From positions 124,001 through 188,000 of the forward strand of contig NJBM01000012.1 in assembly GCA_005223045.1 (NCBI GenBank): a stretch of 64,000 nucleotides of DNA, written 5' to 3'. The position numbers were made by a program, and so were the translations under genes. The number at the start of each line of letters is the position of its first letter. Within the stretch, counting starts at the first letter, position 1. The stretch comes from Planctomycetes bacterium B3_Pla. GTDB taxonomy: Bacteria; Planctomycetota; Phycisphaerae; Sedimentisphaerales; Anaerobacaceae. The notes under the pieces were generated by a model. It saw nothing but the letters and a program-made list of their open reading frames with translations, ran no database searches and had not been told where the DNA came from. Shown piece after piece: positions 1 to 8,010 of this stretch.

Positions 1-1827
1 GTTTCCGAATGGGCCGAGATTAGTACCGGTCAGCAAATACAACTCGCCGTCTGCATCCTGTCCAAAGGCCTTAACGTACAGTCCGAGTTCGCGGTCGTCG
101 AGACCGAGGACGAATTCCCGGATCAGGCCCGTAGCCAGATCGGCGTAGAGCAATCGGCCGTCTGCAACAAAAAAACCTGAAGAGAAATCGCCGAAAACGT
201 ATTTGCCGTAGAGTTCCGGAATCGCGCTGCCGCGGTAAATGTAGCCGCCGACGACAGTGATGCCGTCATCGTGATCGTACTCGGCAACAGGATCGATCAA
301 GCCCGCGGGCAAACCACTCAGGTCATCACTGACGTTGCCTTGCGCCGGGTCAAAGCGAAAACTCCCTTCCTTCAGGTTCCAGCCGTAGTTGCCTCCCTTG
401 TGGACGATATCAACCTCTTCGATCATGTTCTGGCCGACATCGCCTACGATCAAATCACCTGTATCGGGATGGAAACTGAACCGCCAGGGATTTCTAAAGC
501 CATAGGCGAATACCTCATCCACGCCGTCGGCTCCCACGAAGGGATTATCAGCAGGGACACGATACGAACCGTTGGCGCTGATTCCATCCAGGCTGCCGGT
601 TGTGGCCGTCGGGTCGAGCGGATCGATTCGCAGTATTGAACCGTGCACCGTGTTTATGTTCTGGCCGTTACCCGTGGCGCCGTGCCCGTCGGCAACATCG
701 TCGGCCCCACCGCCGTCACCTAATGAGATATAGAGGTATCCGTCTCGGCCGAAATCCACCATCCCGCCGTCGTGATTGAACTGAGGCTGGTCAATTCTCA
801 TGATCTCACGGCGGGTGCTTTTGTCAATTATATTCGGGTTGACCGGACTGACGGCCCATTCGGTGATAACGCTCTGATGGTCAAAATCCACTCCGGCCGG
901 AAGAGGCGCCGTGGTGAAATCGGCCGCAAGAACGTTCATCTCGCTCGTATAGGTGTAGATTTTCCGATAGCCGGGGCTTTGAGGATCTCCGAAGCCAGGA
1001 TGAAATGCCAGCCCCAGCAGGCCGCGTTCATCGAAATCATTCTCGTCCAGCGTCCCGAAAAAGCCGGGCATGTGCACTCGGTCGGTCACGTCCAGGAACG
1101 GCGTTTCGAGCAACTCTCCCTCCTGGATGATCCGAATCGTGCCGGGCTGGTCCACCACGAAGAGCCGGTCCGTGCCGTCGCCGGCGTGCGTCAGGTACAC
1201 CGGCGCGACCAATCCCGAAGCAACGACCTCCAGTTCAACACTGACGGTCCCCTTGCCGATCGGTTCGGGGATCGGATCGCCTAAGGGATCGGGCCCCGGC
1301 TTGGGATCAGGCTCAGGTTCAGGCTCAACAGCCGGCAACACGTTGAAATTGCCCCGCATGGAGAAAATGTGCACTCCGCAGCGATAACCCGGCACACGAC
1401 CGGAGGCAAGCATCGCATCATGGAGACCGGCCGTCAGGGTAAAGGTAACTGTTCCTGATCCGTTGTCTTGCCATGCCACATCAGGGTCGGACTCGAATGG
1501 GCCAGCCCTGCTGCCCTGGGCCAACAATATCGTATCCCCCCCGGCAGAAGAGCCCTTGGCGAGCACCTCGAATGGGTGCGGCACGAAATTCGTTACTCTC
1601 ACCTGATAACGCTTGCCTATCTGCACGGTTAGTGTCGGATCTTGCGCCCCGAGGCTCGCCCCCAGCCCGGCATCCGCAGGGGAAAAAGCGTCCAGCCTGT
1701 ACGAGGCGCTGCCCACGTTCCCAAATGTCCACGCCACGTCATGTGAATCCGCCTCAACTGCTGCGGAAGTGCCAAGGATTACCGCCGCACTCGCCACTAC
1801 CGCAATTGCTAATCTTTGCACGTCCAT
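1..1827 (-). CDS. Exported cupredoxin-PQQ sugar dehydrogenase fusion (3' end outside window)
   Basis: The frame is open from the ATG at 1827 to base 1 (609 codons), so the C-terminus is missing. A GAAAGGAG ribosome site precedes the start. Residues 1-27 look like a signal peptide. Residues about 30-165 look like a type 1 copper (cupredoxin) domain: H84 in 'VPHPFEV' and C150/H153/M157 in 'CGVHIFSM', although the H-to-M spacing is one shorter than in plastocyanin. A Pro/Glu/Asp-rich linker (168-190) leads to a soluble glucose/sorbosone dehydrogenase propeller with 'FNHDGGMVDF' and 'LYISLGDGGG'. Members of this family oxidise aldose sugars with PQQ. The copper domain could accept the electrons, which is an inference. 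Location would be periplasmic or extracellular. It lies downstream of two sulfatases on the same strand, fitting polysaccharide catabolism. Confidence 0.85.
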   Translation of the reverse strand, partial: MDVQRLAIAVVASAAVILGTSAAVEADSHDVAWTFGNVGSASYRLDAFSPADAGLGASLGAQDPTLTVQIGKRYQVRVTNFVPHPFEVLAKGSSAGGDTILLAQGSRAGPFESDPDVAWQDNGSGTVTFTLTAGLHDAMLASGRVPGYRCGVHIFSMRGNFNVLPAVEPEPEPDPKPGPDPLGDPIPEPIGKGTVSVELEVVASGLVAPVYLTHAGDGTDRLFVVDQPGTIRIIQEGELLETPFLDVTDRVHMPGFFGTLDENDFDERGLLGLAFHPGFGDPQSPGYRKIYTYTSEMNVLAADFTTAPLPAGVDFDHQSVITEWAVSPVNPNIIDKSTRREIMRIDQPQFNHDGGMVDFGRDGYLYISLGDGGGADDVADGHGATGNGQNINTVHGSILRIDPLDPTATTGSLDGISANGSYRVPADNPFVGADGVDEVFAYGFRNPWRFSFHPDTGDLIVGDVGQNMIEEVDIVHKGGNYGWNLKEGSFRFDPAQGNVSDDLSGLPAGLIDPVAEYDHDDGITVVGGYIYRGSAIPELYGKYVFGDFSSGFFVADGRLLYADLATGLIREFVLGLDDRELGLYVKAFGQDADGELYLLTGTNLGPFGN

Positions 1828-1907
1828 GATAATCTCCTTTCTTCTTCAACTGAATCCCGTGTTCTAATGCGACCGATCATGACATTTTTCTGTCGCACAA
1901 TCGATCA

Positions 1908-1930
1908 TATAAGACTTCTTCTGTCTTATA
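1908..1930. repeat. Inverted repeat upstream of the sugar dehydrogenase
   Basis: TATAAGAC and GTCTTATA flank the 7-base loop TTCTTCT, giving a perfect 8-bp stem. It extends to GATC on both sides with one mismatch. A second imperfect palindrome (GCGAC...GTCGC, about 1870-1896) lies next to it. Both sit in the 167-bp gap between the sulfatase stop and the dehydrogenase start. They could be an operator or an mRNA hairpin. No T-run follows, so a classic terminator is unlikely. Confidence 0.45.
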
Positions 1931-1994
1931 CGATCAAACCTGCCCTCTTGGTTCATCGGGGGAAAGGAGAATTGCTTCTGCCTGAGTTTGACCT

Positions 1995-3587
1995 TCACTT
2001 TTTCTTTTTTTTGTCGCCGGATTTCTTGCCGGTGGAGCTTGCGTGCCATTTTTCCCAGAGGGCTGCGAGTTGAGCCGTTCTTTCCGGGTGCGTGCGGGCA
2101 AGGTCCACCAGTTCGACAGGATCGCTTTCTATGTCATAGAGTTCCCAGGGCTGTTTGTCGATCCTCACAAGCTTCCATTTTCCCTGCCGGACGGCACAGC
2201 CGTGTGAATACTTCCAGAACAGAACATCGTGGCCCTGGCGCTTTTGTCCGCGGAGGATCGGCACCATGCTCTTTCCATCGGCCGGATCGATCTGCCGACC
2301 ATCATTGGTTTTGGGATACTCTACACCCGCGGCCTCCAGGACCGTCGGTAGGATGTCCATAACATGGCATACCTGGCCTGTAATCCGCCCGCTCTTGCGG
2401 ATCACCCCGGGCCACTGGACTATTAGCGGCACACAAATGCCGCCTTCATGCTCGTATTGCTTGAACATGCGAAACGGCGTGTTGCTTGCATTGGCCCAGC
2501 CGTATCCGTAGCTCTGCCACGTATCTTCCGGACCGGGCATTACATCGGGAAGATTGCCCTTCTTGATTGGTCTGCCGTCGCGCGTCTGCTTGTTCAAAAA
2601 CGATCCCTCACGCGACTGCTTGTACTCCACGTGGCATCCGCCGTTGTCCACAAGTACCATCATCAGTGTGTTCCGGAGTCGCCCCGTCTGTTCCAGAGCG
2701 TCGATGATACGCCCGATCCCTTTATCCATGCGCGCTATCTGAGCGGCATAAACCTCCATCCGTCGTTGCTGCCATTCCTTGTGTCTCTCATCCTCCCACG
2801 CGGGCACGTTCGGATGCCGCGTCGAAAGAGGTGTATCTGGTTTGATGACGCCCAGCTCTTTCATCCGCCTGAATCGCTGCCGGCGAAGCTCGTCCCAACC
2901 CATTGCGTAACGACTCCTCTGTTTCTCTATGTCCTCAGTCAAAGCGTGCAAAGGCCAATGTGCGGCTGTATATGCGGTGTAGAGAAACAGCGGAACCTCG
3001 TTCGGCGTTTCCTTTATATATCGTACCGCGGTATCACTGATGGCGTCGGTATAGTAGAAGTCCCCGTTCTTTTTCCATTCATCCTCCGCCGGCTCACCTT
3101 CACGGCTCAGCGTCAGCGGCGCAAAGAAGCTGCCGCATCCCTGCGGAGTTCCGAAGAAGTTATCGAAACCCCGTTCAAGCGGCGCTTTTCGGTTGAGTAT
3201 CGGCTCGCCCGCATTGTGCCACTTGCCCACGGCACAGTTTCGGTAACCGGTCCTCGAAAGCGCCTCGGCGATTGTGACGTTCCGGCCGTTCTTGTAGCCG
3301 CGAATATGGTACTGACCCGTTAGCAGAGCGACCCTTGTTGGTGCGCACATGCTTTCAGTGTGAAACTGCGTGAAGCGAATGCCATTGGCGGCGATCCTGT
3401 CGATATTCGGCGTCGGAATCTCGCCGCCGTAGCAGCCGAAATCAGAGTACCCAATATCGTCGCCGATGATAATCAGGATGTCGGGGCGTCCGCGATCGTC
3501 CGATGCCTTCATGAGACGGGGCATCATTAGTGCAGTTGTGCCAATTCCCACCACCCTGAGAAAATGTCGTCTCGTATATTCACTCAC
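1995..3587 (-). CDS. Exported sulfatase (formylglycine type)
   Basis: Hydrolyses a sulfate ester, probably on an algal or host polysaccharide. The sulfatase signature CAPTR lies near residue 81 of the chosen frame and the metal-binding 'GDDIGYSDFG' near 42. The Cys would be converted to formylglycine. The N-terminus has a twin-arginine motif (RRHFLR) and a hydrophobic stretch, so export by Tat is likely. I chose the GTG at 3587 because AGGAG sits 8 bases before it; an upstream ATG at 3617 lacks a ribosome site. The C-terminus ends in an unusual lysine tract (five K). It is followed on the same strand by the sugar dehydrogenase and preceded 97 bases upstream by a second sulfatase. Substrate cannot be told from sequence. 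Confidence 0.9.
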   Translation of the reverse strand: MSEYTRRHFLRVVGIGTTALMMPRLMKASDDRGRPDILIIIGDDIGYSDFGCYGGEIPTPNIDRIAANGIRFTQFHTESMCAPTRVALLTGQYHIRGYKNGRNVTIAEALSRTGYRNCAVGKWHNAGEPILNRKAPLERGFDNFFGTPQGCGSFFAPLTLSREGEPAEDEWKKNGDFYYTDAISDTAVRYIKETPNEVPLFLYTAYTAAHWPLHALTEDIEKQRSRYAMGWDELRRQRFRRMKELGVIKPDTPLSTRHPNVPAWEDERHKEWQQRRMEVYAAQIARMDKGIGRIIDALEQTGRLRNTLMMVLVDNGGCHVEYKQSREGSFLNKQTRDGRPIKKGNLPDVMPGPEDTWQSYGYGWANASNTPFRMFKQYEHEGGICVPLIVQWPGVIRKSGRITGQVCHVMDILPTVLEAAGVEYPKTNDGRQIDPADGKSMVPILRGQKRQGHDVLFWKYSHGCAVRQGKWKLVRIDKQPWELYDIESDPVELVDLARTHPERTAQLAALWEKWHASSTGKKSGDKKKKK

Positions 3588-3684
3588 AACCGAGTCTCCT
3601 GTGCTGTTTTTCACCAATATACGACGTTTCTGTCCGGAAATCGAGCGAATTGTGCCGGCTTTGGTCCCGCACGAGCCTCGTGCC

Positions 3685-5073
3685 TTACCGACGCTTGCTT
3701 GACGAGGCGTTCTTGATCTCTACTCCGACCTGCTCGGCCATGTGTCGCATGCGTTCGGTCAGTTGGCGAACAAGCTCGGGCTTTTCGGCCGCCCGGTTGT
3801 ATCGCTCGGAGGGATCGATATCGAGATTATATAACTCGACGCCATTGACCGTCCGCAGCTTCCAGGGCCCCACCCGAATTGCTTCCGGTGCTCCGCGACC
3901 CTTGAAATAGAGAAACGTATCGCGAGGTGACTTGCCGGTTTGTCCCTTCAGGAACGGCATCAGATCGTAGCCGTCCAGTGGATAATCGGGCAGTTTGCCG
4001 CCGGCAGCTTTGACAAATGTCACGTACAGATCCATAGTTGCAGCCATTTCCGCCGACGTTCGTCCGGGCGGGATTTGGCCCGGCCACCGTACTATGCACG
4101 GCACGCGCGGTCCGCCCTCCAGCGTCGTATGCTTGGCGCCGCTGAGGTGTCCCGGCAAACCGGCGTGCCAGGGCAGGTTGCCTTCCTGGAGCATTCGAGC
4201 CGGCAGATCGAGCCAGGGGCCGTTGTCGCTGGCGAAAACCACAATCGTATTGTTCTCGTTGCCGGTCCGGCGCAGCGTCTCGACGATCCGGCCCACGGAC
4301 CAGTCGATAGTCTGAATAACGTCGCCGTAAAGGCCAGCGCGGGATTTGCCGCGAAACTCATCCGTGGTGTGAATCGGCAGATGGGCCATCGAGTAGGCCA
4401 TGTATAGGAAGAACGGTTCATCTTTTGCCTTCCGGATGAAATCGACGGCATGTTCTGTGTAGCGCGTCGTTAGGGTGTCCTGGTCAACCGGGTGCTCCAC
4501 TTTCTTGGTGTTTTCGTAGAGCCATAAGGGCACGTCCGTCTTCACCCAGGGCCTGCGCATGTCGTTTGAGTACGGCAGGCCGAACCAATAATCGAAACCC
4601 TTGCCGACGGGAAGCGATTCGTCCCTTGCATAGCCAAGATGCCACTTGCCCATCATGCCCGTTCGATAGCCGGAATTCTTGAGCGCCTGGGCCAGCGTGA
4701 TCCGGCCGTCGGGGATGCCGCCATTGCCGCCGGAGCCGGTACGCCCGAGGTTAACGCGAGGAGGGTACTGTCCCAGCAGCAGTTGTGTGCGGGCCGGCAC
4801 GCACGAGGGAGCCGAATAGAACGATGTCAGGCGCAGCCCCTCGTCAGCAAGACGGTCAAGATTTGGCGTCCGGATCGTCGGATGTCCGTAACAGCTAAGG
4901 TCGCCGTAGCCGACATCATCAGCGAATAGTACGACGATGTTCGGCTTGCGACTGCTGCGATCAACAGCCTTAAGACAAGGCGTAATCACTGCCGAAACCG
5001 CGCTGGCGCCCAAAATATGCAGAAACGCCCTTCGTGAATGTGTGTCCTCGCGCTGCGAACAATGCTTCTTCAC
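3685..5073 (-). CDS. Exported sulfatase (formylglycine type)
   Basis: Second arylsulfatase-family enzyme of about 460 residues, the usual family length. It has the signature CVPAR near residue 91 followed by 'TQLLLG', the N-terminal metal site 'FADDVGYGDLSCYG', and the later 'FASDNGPW' that typically supplies further metal ligands. A Tat-like leader (SRRAFLHILG) indicates export. The best ribosome site, GGAGG, is 7 bases before the GTG at 5073 and only one base from the ATG at 5079, so I favour the GTG. It clearly diverges from the neighbouring sulfatase and may act on a different linkage. It lies just after the GH172-like gene (32-base gap), consistent with an operon 6299-1. Confidence 0.9.
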   Translation of the reverse strand: MKKHCSQREDTHSRRAFLHILGASAVSAVITPCLKAVDRSSRKPNIVVLFADDVGYGDLSCYGHPTIRTPNLDRLADEGLRLTSFYSAPSCVPARTQLLLGQYPPRVNLGRTGSGGNGGIPDGRITLAQALKNSGYRTGMMGKWHLGYARDESLPVGKGFDYWFGLPYSNDMRRPWVKTDVPLWLYENTKKVEHPVDQDTLTTRYTEHAVDFIRKAKDEPFFLYMAYSMAHLPIHTTDEFRGKSRAGLYGDVIQTIDWSVGRIVETLRRTGNENNTIVVFASDNGPWLDLPARMLQEGNLPWHAGLPGHLSGAKHTTLEGGPRVPCIVRWPGQIPPGRTSAEMAATMDLYVTFVKAAGGKLPDYPLDGYDLMPFLKGQTGKSPRDTFLYFKGRGAPEAIRVGPWKLRTVNGVELYNLDIDPSERYNRAAEKPELVRQLTERMRHMAEQVGVEIKNASSSKRR

Positions 5074-5105
5074 TGCCATACCTCCGAATCAAGTCAAGCA
5101 AATAC

Positions 5106-6299
5106 TCATCTCTCATTGCCCCACAATTGGCTGTCGTCGCCACGGGCTTTTCGCCACTCGTGTCTCCACCTGTGAATATCGGCCGGTTGGATGAATCGTT
5201 TCGGCCTCCTCGCTTCCTTGTCCGGAATGGGAGGAAGTTTCGCCCCCGGCGCAGCCTGATACCAGTATGCGACACTCGCCAGGTCAAGCGTAAGGCAGTT
5301 GTTGTGCCCATGTTCGATAGTGAACTTCAGGGACTTGTCGAAGTAGAGCGGATCGCTGATGTGAAACCGATATACATGGGTCCTGCCCAGCCAGCCAAGA
5401 TCGTCGTTGACTCGTGCGTATCCAAAGTATGGGTGAGTGAATAAAGTCTTGGGGCACCATGAAGTGTTAAAGTAGTCCTCAGTCCCTGTGCCGTGCAGAG
5501 TGGGCATTTTATCCCCGTCTATAAATATCATGTCGTCGCCTTCGCCATACCACATGGTCGTTGGAGAGTGGACATAGTAATTCACGCCTACGAAATGGCC
5601 TTTACCTTTGATGTCGGCTATGAGGTAATTGCGGTCACCGCGCGGATTCTTGCCCTGCGGTCCCAGCGTGCTCCACTCGTTTTCGCCGTCCGGCAAAGCC
5701 TCGGTAAGCTCGTGGTTGTACCACGCGCAGAACCGACCCGTATTGTCCGGCAATTCCTTCAATTCGACGTAGTCAACATAGTAATAAAAGGCCCTGATGT
5801 TCTTGCCCGTCTGGTTCTCGATCTCGATCCTGGCGCCGTTTGAAAAAGGCATCACGAAATACGAGACAAGCGCCCGGCCTTCCTTCGGCCCGACGGCAAG
5901 CGGCAGACAGGAAAACGGATAGCTCTCGTTCCACCCCTGCCCGAAGAAAGGACCGATGGGCGATTCCACCGAGGCAAACGAGTTGCCGTCCCAGTACATT
6001 CGCAGGATGATATCGTTTCTGTTGAGTTCTTCCGGGGGAGGGGCGATTGTGATCCAGATATGATTTATCATTCCCGCTCCCTTGACATCGAACAGCTTCC
6101 TGACCTCGCCGGCTTTGATGTTCTCGAATCGGTCGTTATTGCCGCCCGTTCGGTCATAGCTGCTAATGCGTTTTGTTTTGAAATCGCTGCGAATGCGGGC
6201 CAGGCCGGACAGGTCATTGCAGTTTTGAGCCCCGACAATCTCGATAGAGCTAATTGTCAATAAACAGCTCAACGTCAGAATCAGATAGCGTCGTTTCAT
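5106..6299 (-). CDS. Exported DUF2961 / glycoside hydrolase family 172-like protein
   Basis: About 397 residues from the ATG at 6299, which has GGAGAT 7 bases upstream; a longer open frame to 6530 has no ribosome site. Residues 1-22 form a signal peptide ending in 'GAQNC'. The body matches DUF2961 proteins ('IWITIAPPP', 'LRMYWDG', 'PFFGQGW', 'SYFVMPFSNGARIEIEN', 'GTGTEDYFN'). GH172, founded on difructose-dianhydride and alpha-fructo/arabinofuranosidase-like enzymes, belongs to this domain family. Acidic residues in 'GTGTEDYFN' are the likely catalytic region by analogy. It is the first gene of a putative sugar-degradation operon with two sulfatases and a sugar dehydrogenase. Confidence 0.85.
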   Translation of the reverse strand: MKRRYLILTLSCLLTISSIEIVGAQNCNDLSGLARIRSDFKTKRISSYDRTGGNNDRFENIKAGEVRKLFDVKGAGMINHIWITIAPPPEELNRNDIILRMYWDGNSFASVESPIGPFFGQGWNESYPFSCLPLAVGPKEGRALVSYFVMPFSNGARIEIENQTGKNIRAFYYYVDYVELKELPDNTGRFCAWYNHELTEALPDGENEWSTLGPQGKNPRGDRNYLIADIKGKGHFVGVNYYVHSPTTMWYGEGDDMIFIDGDKMPTLHGTGTEDYFNTSWCPKTLFTHPYFGYARVNDDLGWLGRTHVYRFHISDPLYFDKSLKFTIEHGHNNCLTLDLASVAYWYQAAPGAKLPPIPDKEARRPKRFIQPADIHRWRHEWRKARGDDSQLWGNER

Positions 6300-6503
6300 T
6301 TTTCCAATCTCCTTTCGCTCAGTCGTACACAGAAGAGAATCCGCCGTGTGCACTTGTTCGTATGGATTTGTTCCCGTCTCACGCTCTCGTGGCTGAGTAC
6401 CATCCAAATTAATTGTCCGCACCATGTTCTGATATGGAGCGATATTCGTCAAGATAATATATACGTGAACACTGCGCCGGGATTGTGTAGAATCGAGAAA
6501 GCA

Positions 6504-6528
6504 GTCCTGGGGACTCCCTATGGAGAAC
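6504..6528 (+). repeat. 25-base repeat, copy 1 (intergenic)
   Basis: The core GGGGACTCCCTA followed by TGGAGAAC recurs at 7810-7834 with one base change over 25 bases. The centre is palindromic (GACTCC...GGAG). Shorter relatives with CTCCGTAAGGAGTCCA lie at about 11171 and 31523. Confidence 0.7.
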
Positions 6529-6566
6529 ACAAGGATATCGACAACTTATCCTGGAGTGACAGCCTT

Positions 6567-7901
6567 ATGAAACAGCACATAAAGACCACCGTGGCAGCGT
6601 TACTCGTAGTCGTTTTGTCAACTTTTTCAGGCCGATGCTCTGTATGGGCGGGCACCCAGCCCACCCGATACATGATCGTTGTTACCGGCGGCGAGCTTCT
6701 GTCGGGCGTCTATCCGGACGGGCACACGTACTTTATCACCCAGACCCTGCGCCCGCTGGGGTTGCAATGTATCGGTTCCATGAGCGTTGACGACAAGCGG
6801 GAAGATCTCAAAGAGGCTCTGCGATATGCTGCGGGAAAAGCACCGCTGGTAATTGTTACTGGGGGGCTCGGCCCCACTCCAAACGATGTTACTCGCGAGG
6901 TGCTCTCCGACTTCACCTCGATCCCGTTGAGAGAGCACCCGGATGTGCTGCAGAAGATGGCGCGACGCTTTGGTGGCTCACCCAACCGGCTCCGCGCTAA
7001 TTTACGCCGGCAAACACAGGTGCCGACAATCGGCACATATCTCAAGAACGCCAACGGCACAGCGGTCGGCCTGGTTTTCGAATCGGCCGAGAGTGTGATC
7101 GTCGCGCTGCCGGGGCCGCCGCGTGAGTTGCAGACAATGGTCCGCGATGAAATGGTGCCGTATTTGAGCCGGCGATTCGGCACACGGCTGCCCGGGGCCT
7201 CTGTCAAACTGCGATTTGTCGGTCTTGGCCAGTCACAAATCGATCAGACGCTCAAAGAGCACGTGCCTCTGGCGCCCGACATTGTGATTTCCTCTCAGTT
7301 CGAGGGGGCACGGGTGGATTTCACCTTCTCGCTGCCCGACGACACGCCGCGGGACCGGACGCGGCTTGAGGAACTGAAAGGCAAGATAATGAAGCATCTG
7401 GGCGAGTCCGTTTACGCAGATAACGAGACTACCCTGGAAGAGTGCGTTATCGAGTTGTTAAAAGCAAGGGGTGAAACTTTGGCCCTGGCCGAAGCGGGCA
7501 GCGGCGGCGGTCTCACTGCGGCACTTAGTAGTGCAGGTGACGCGCGTCGAGTCCTTGCCGGCGCGTATATCGCTCCAAGCGCGGAAAAACTGCGCCGTCT
7601 GCTCGGCGTGCATGACGAAGATTGGCCCCCCGACACCGCTCACAGGCAGAGAACAGAACGACTAGTCTCCTCAGTGGCAGACATAACCGCAAGTCAGTGG
7701 GCGATTGCAATCGGCGAACCCTGGCGGGACGAAAACGGAGCCGCTAATATAGATGTCGCTTTGAAGCTGCCAAGCGGCCGGGTGGAAAGCCGACAGTTTC
7801 GATTTCGCGGTCCTGGGGACTCCCTACGGAGAACCGGTGAGTTGGCCCGTTTCAGATTAAGCACACAACTGCTCGACCAACTGCGGCGGAAGCTAAAGTG
7901 A
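6567..7901 (+). CDS. Exported CinA-like protein (MoaB-fold domain plus degenerate PncC domain)
   Basis: Residues 1-29 are a clear signal peptide, after which a CinA N-terminal domain begins ('VVTGGELLSGVYPDGHTYFITQTL', 'VTGGLGPTPNDVT', 'ALPGPPREL'). The C-terminal 150 residues align with the NMN amidase (PncC) part, but the usual ESCTGG loop reads EAGSGGG and the following G-x-V-x-Y-S segment reads 'AYIAPSAEK', so deamidase activity is doubtful. CinA proteins are normally cytoplasmic nucleotide-recycling enzymes; a secreted version is odd. The start at 6567 is preceded by GGAG and creates the leader. A repeat (7810-7834) is embedded in its C-terminal coding part as 'GPGDSLRRTGE'. Confidence 0.75.
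   Translation: MKQHIKTTVAALLVVVLSTFSGRCSVWAGTQPTRYMIVVTGGELLSGVYPDGHTYFITQTLRPLGLQCIGSMSVDDKREDLKEALRYAAGKAPLVIVTGGLGPTPNDVTREVLSDFTSIPLREHPDVLQKMARRFGGSPNRLRANLRRQTQVPTIGTYLKNANGTAVGLVFESAESVIVALPGPPRELQTMVRDEMVPYLSRRFGTRLPGASVKLRFVGLGQSQIDQTLKEHVPLAPDIVISSQFEGARVDFTFSLPDDTPRDRTRLEELKGKIMKHLGESVYADNETTLEECVIELLKARGETLALAEAGSGGGLTAALSSAGDARRVLAGAYIAPSAEKLRRLLGVHDEDWPPDTAHRQRTERLVSSVADITASQWAIAIGEPWRDENGAANIDVALKLPSGRVESRQFRFRGPGDSLRRTGELARFRLSTQLLDQLRRKLK
7810..7834 (+). repeat. 25-base repeat, copy 2 (inside the CinA-like gene)
   Basis: Same 25 bases as 6504-6528 except C for T in the centre. It is translated in frame near the C-terminus of the CinA-like protein. Confidence 0.7.
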
Positions 7902-7911
7902 GAGACGTGGC

Positions 7912-8005
7912 TCGAAAGACGATGGACGATGGACGGCGGACGTCTGGTACCCTGTATCTCGTCCCTCGTCTCTCGTCCATCATCCGTCGTTTGTGCCTTT
8001 GTCCG
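7912..8005. repeat. Word-repeat hairpin between convergent genes
   Basis: Repeats of GACGATGGACG on the left face CTCGTCTCTCGTCCATC on the right, so the transcript can fold back from either side. It sits between the ends of the CinA-like gene and the minus-strand propeller gene and may serve as a bidirectional terminator. The same word occurs inside the neighbouring gene at about 9290-9319. Confidence 0.5.
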
Positions 8006-8010
8006 TATTC

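Noticed and set aside
2448..3323. A 291-codon plus-strand frame opposite a sulfatase.
   Set aside because: It is antisense to a clearly conserved enzyme, has no ribosome site and no recognisable domain.
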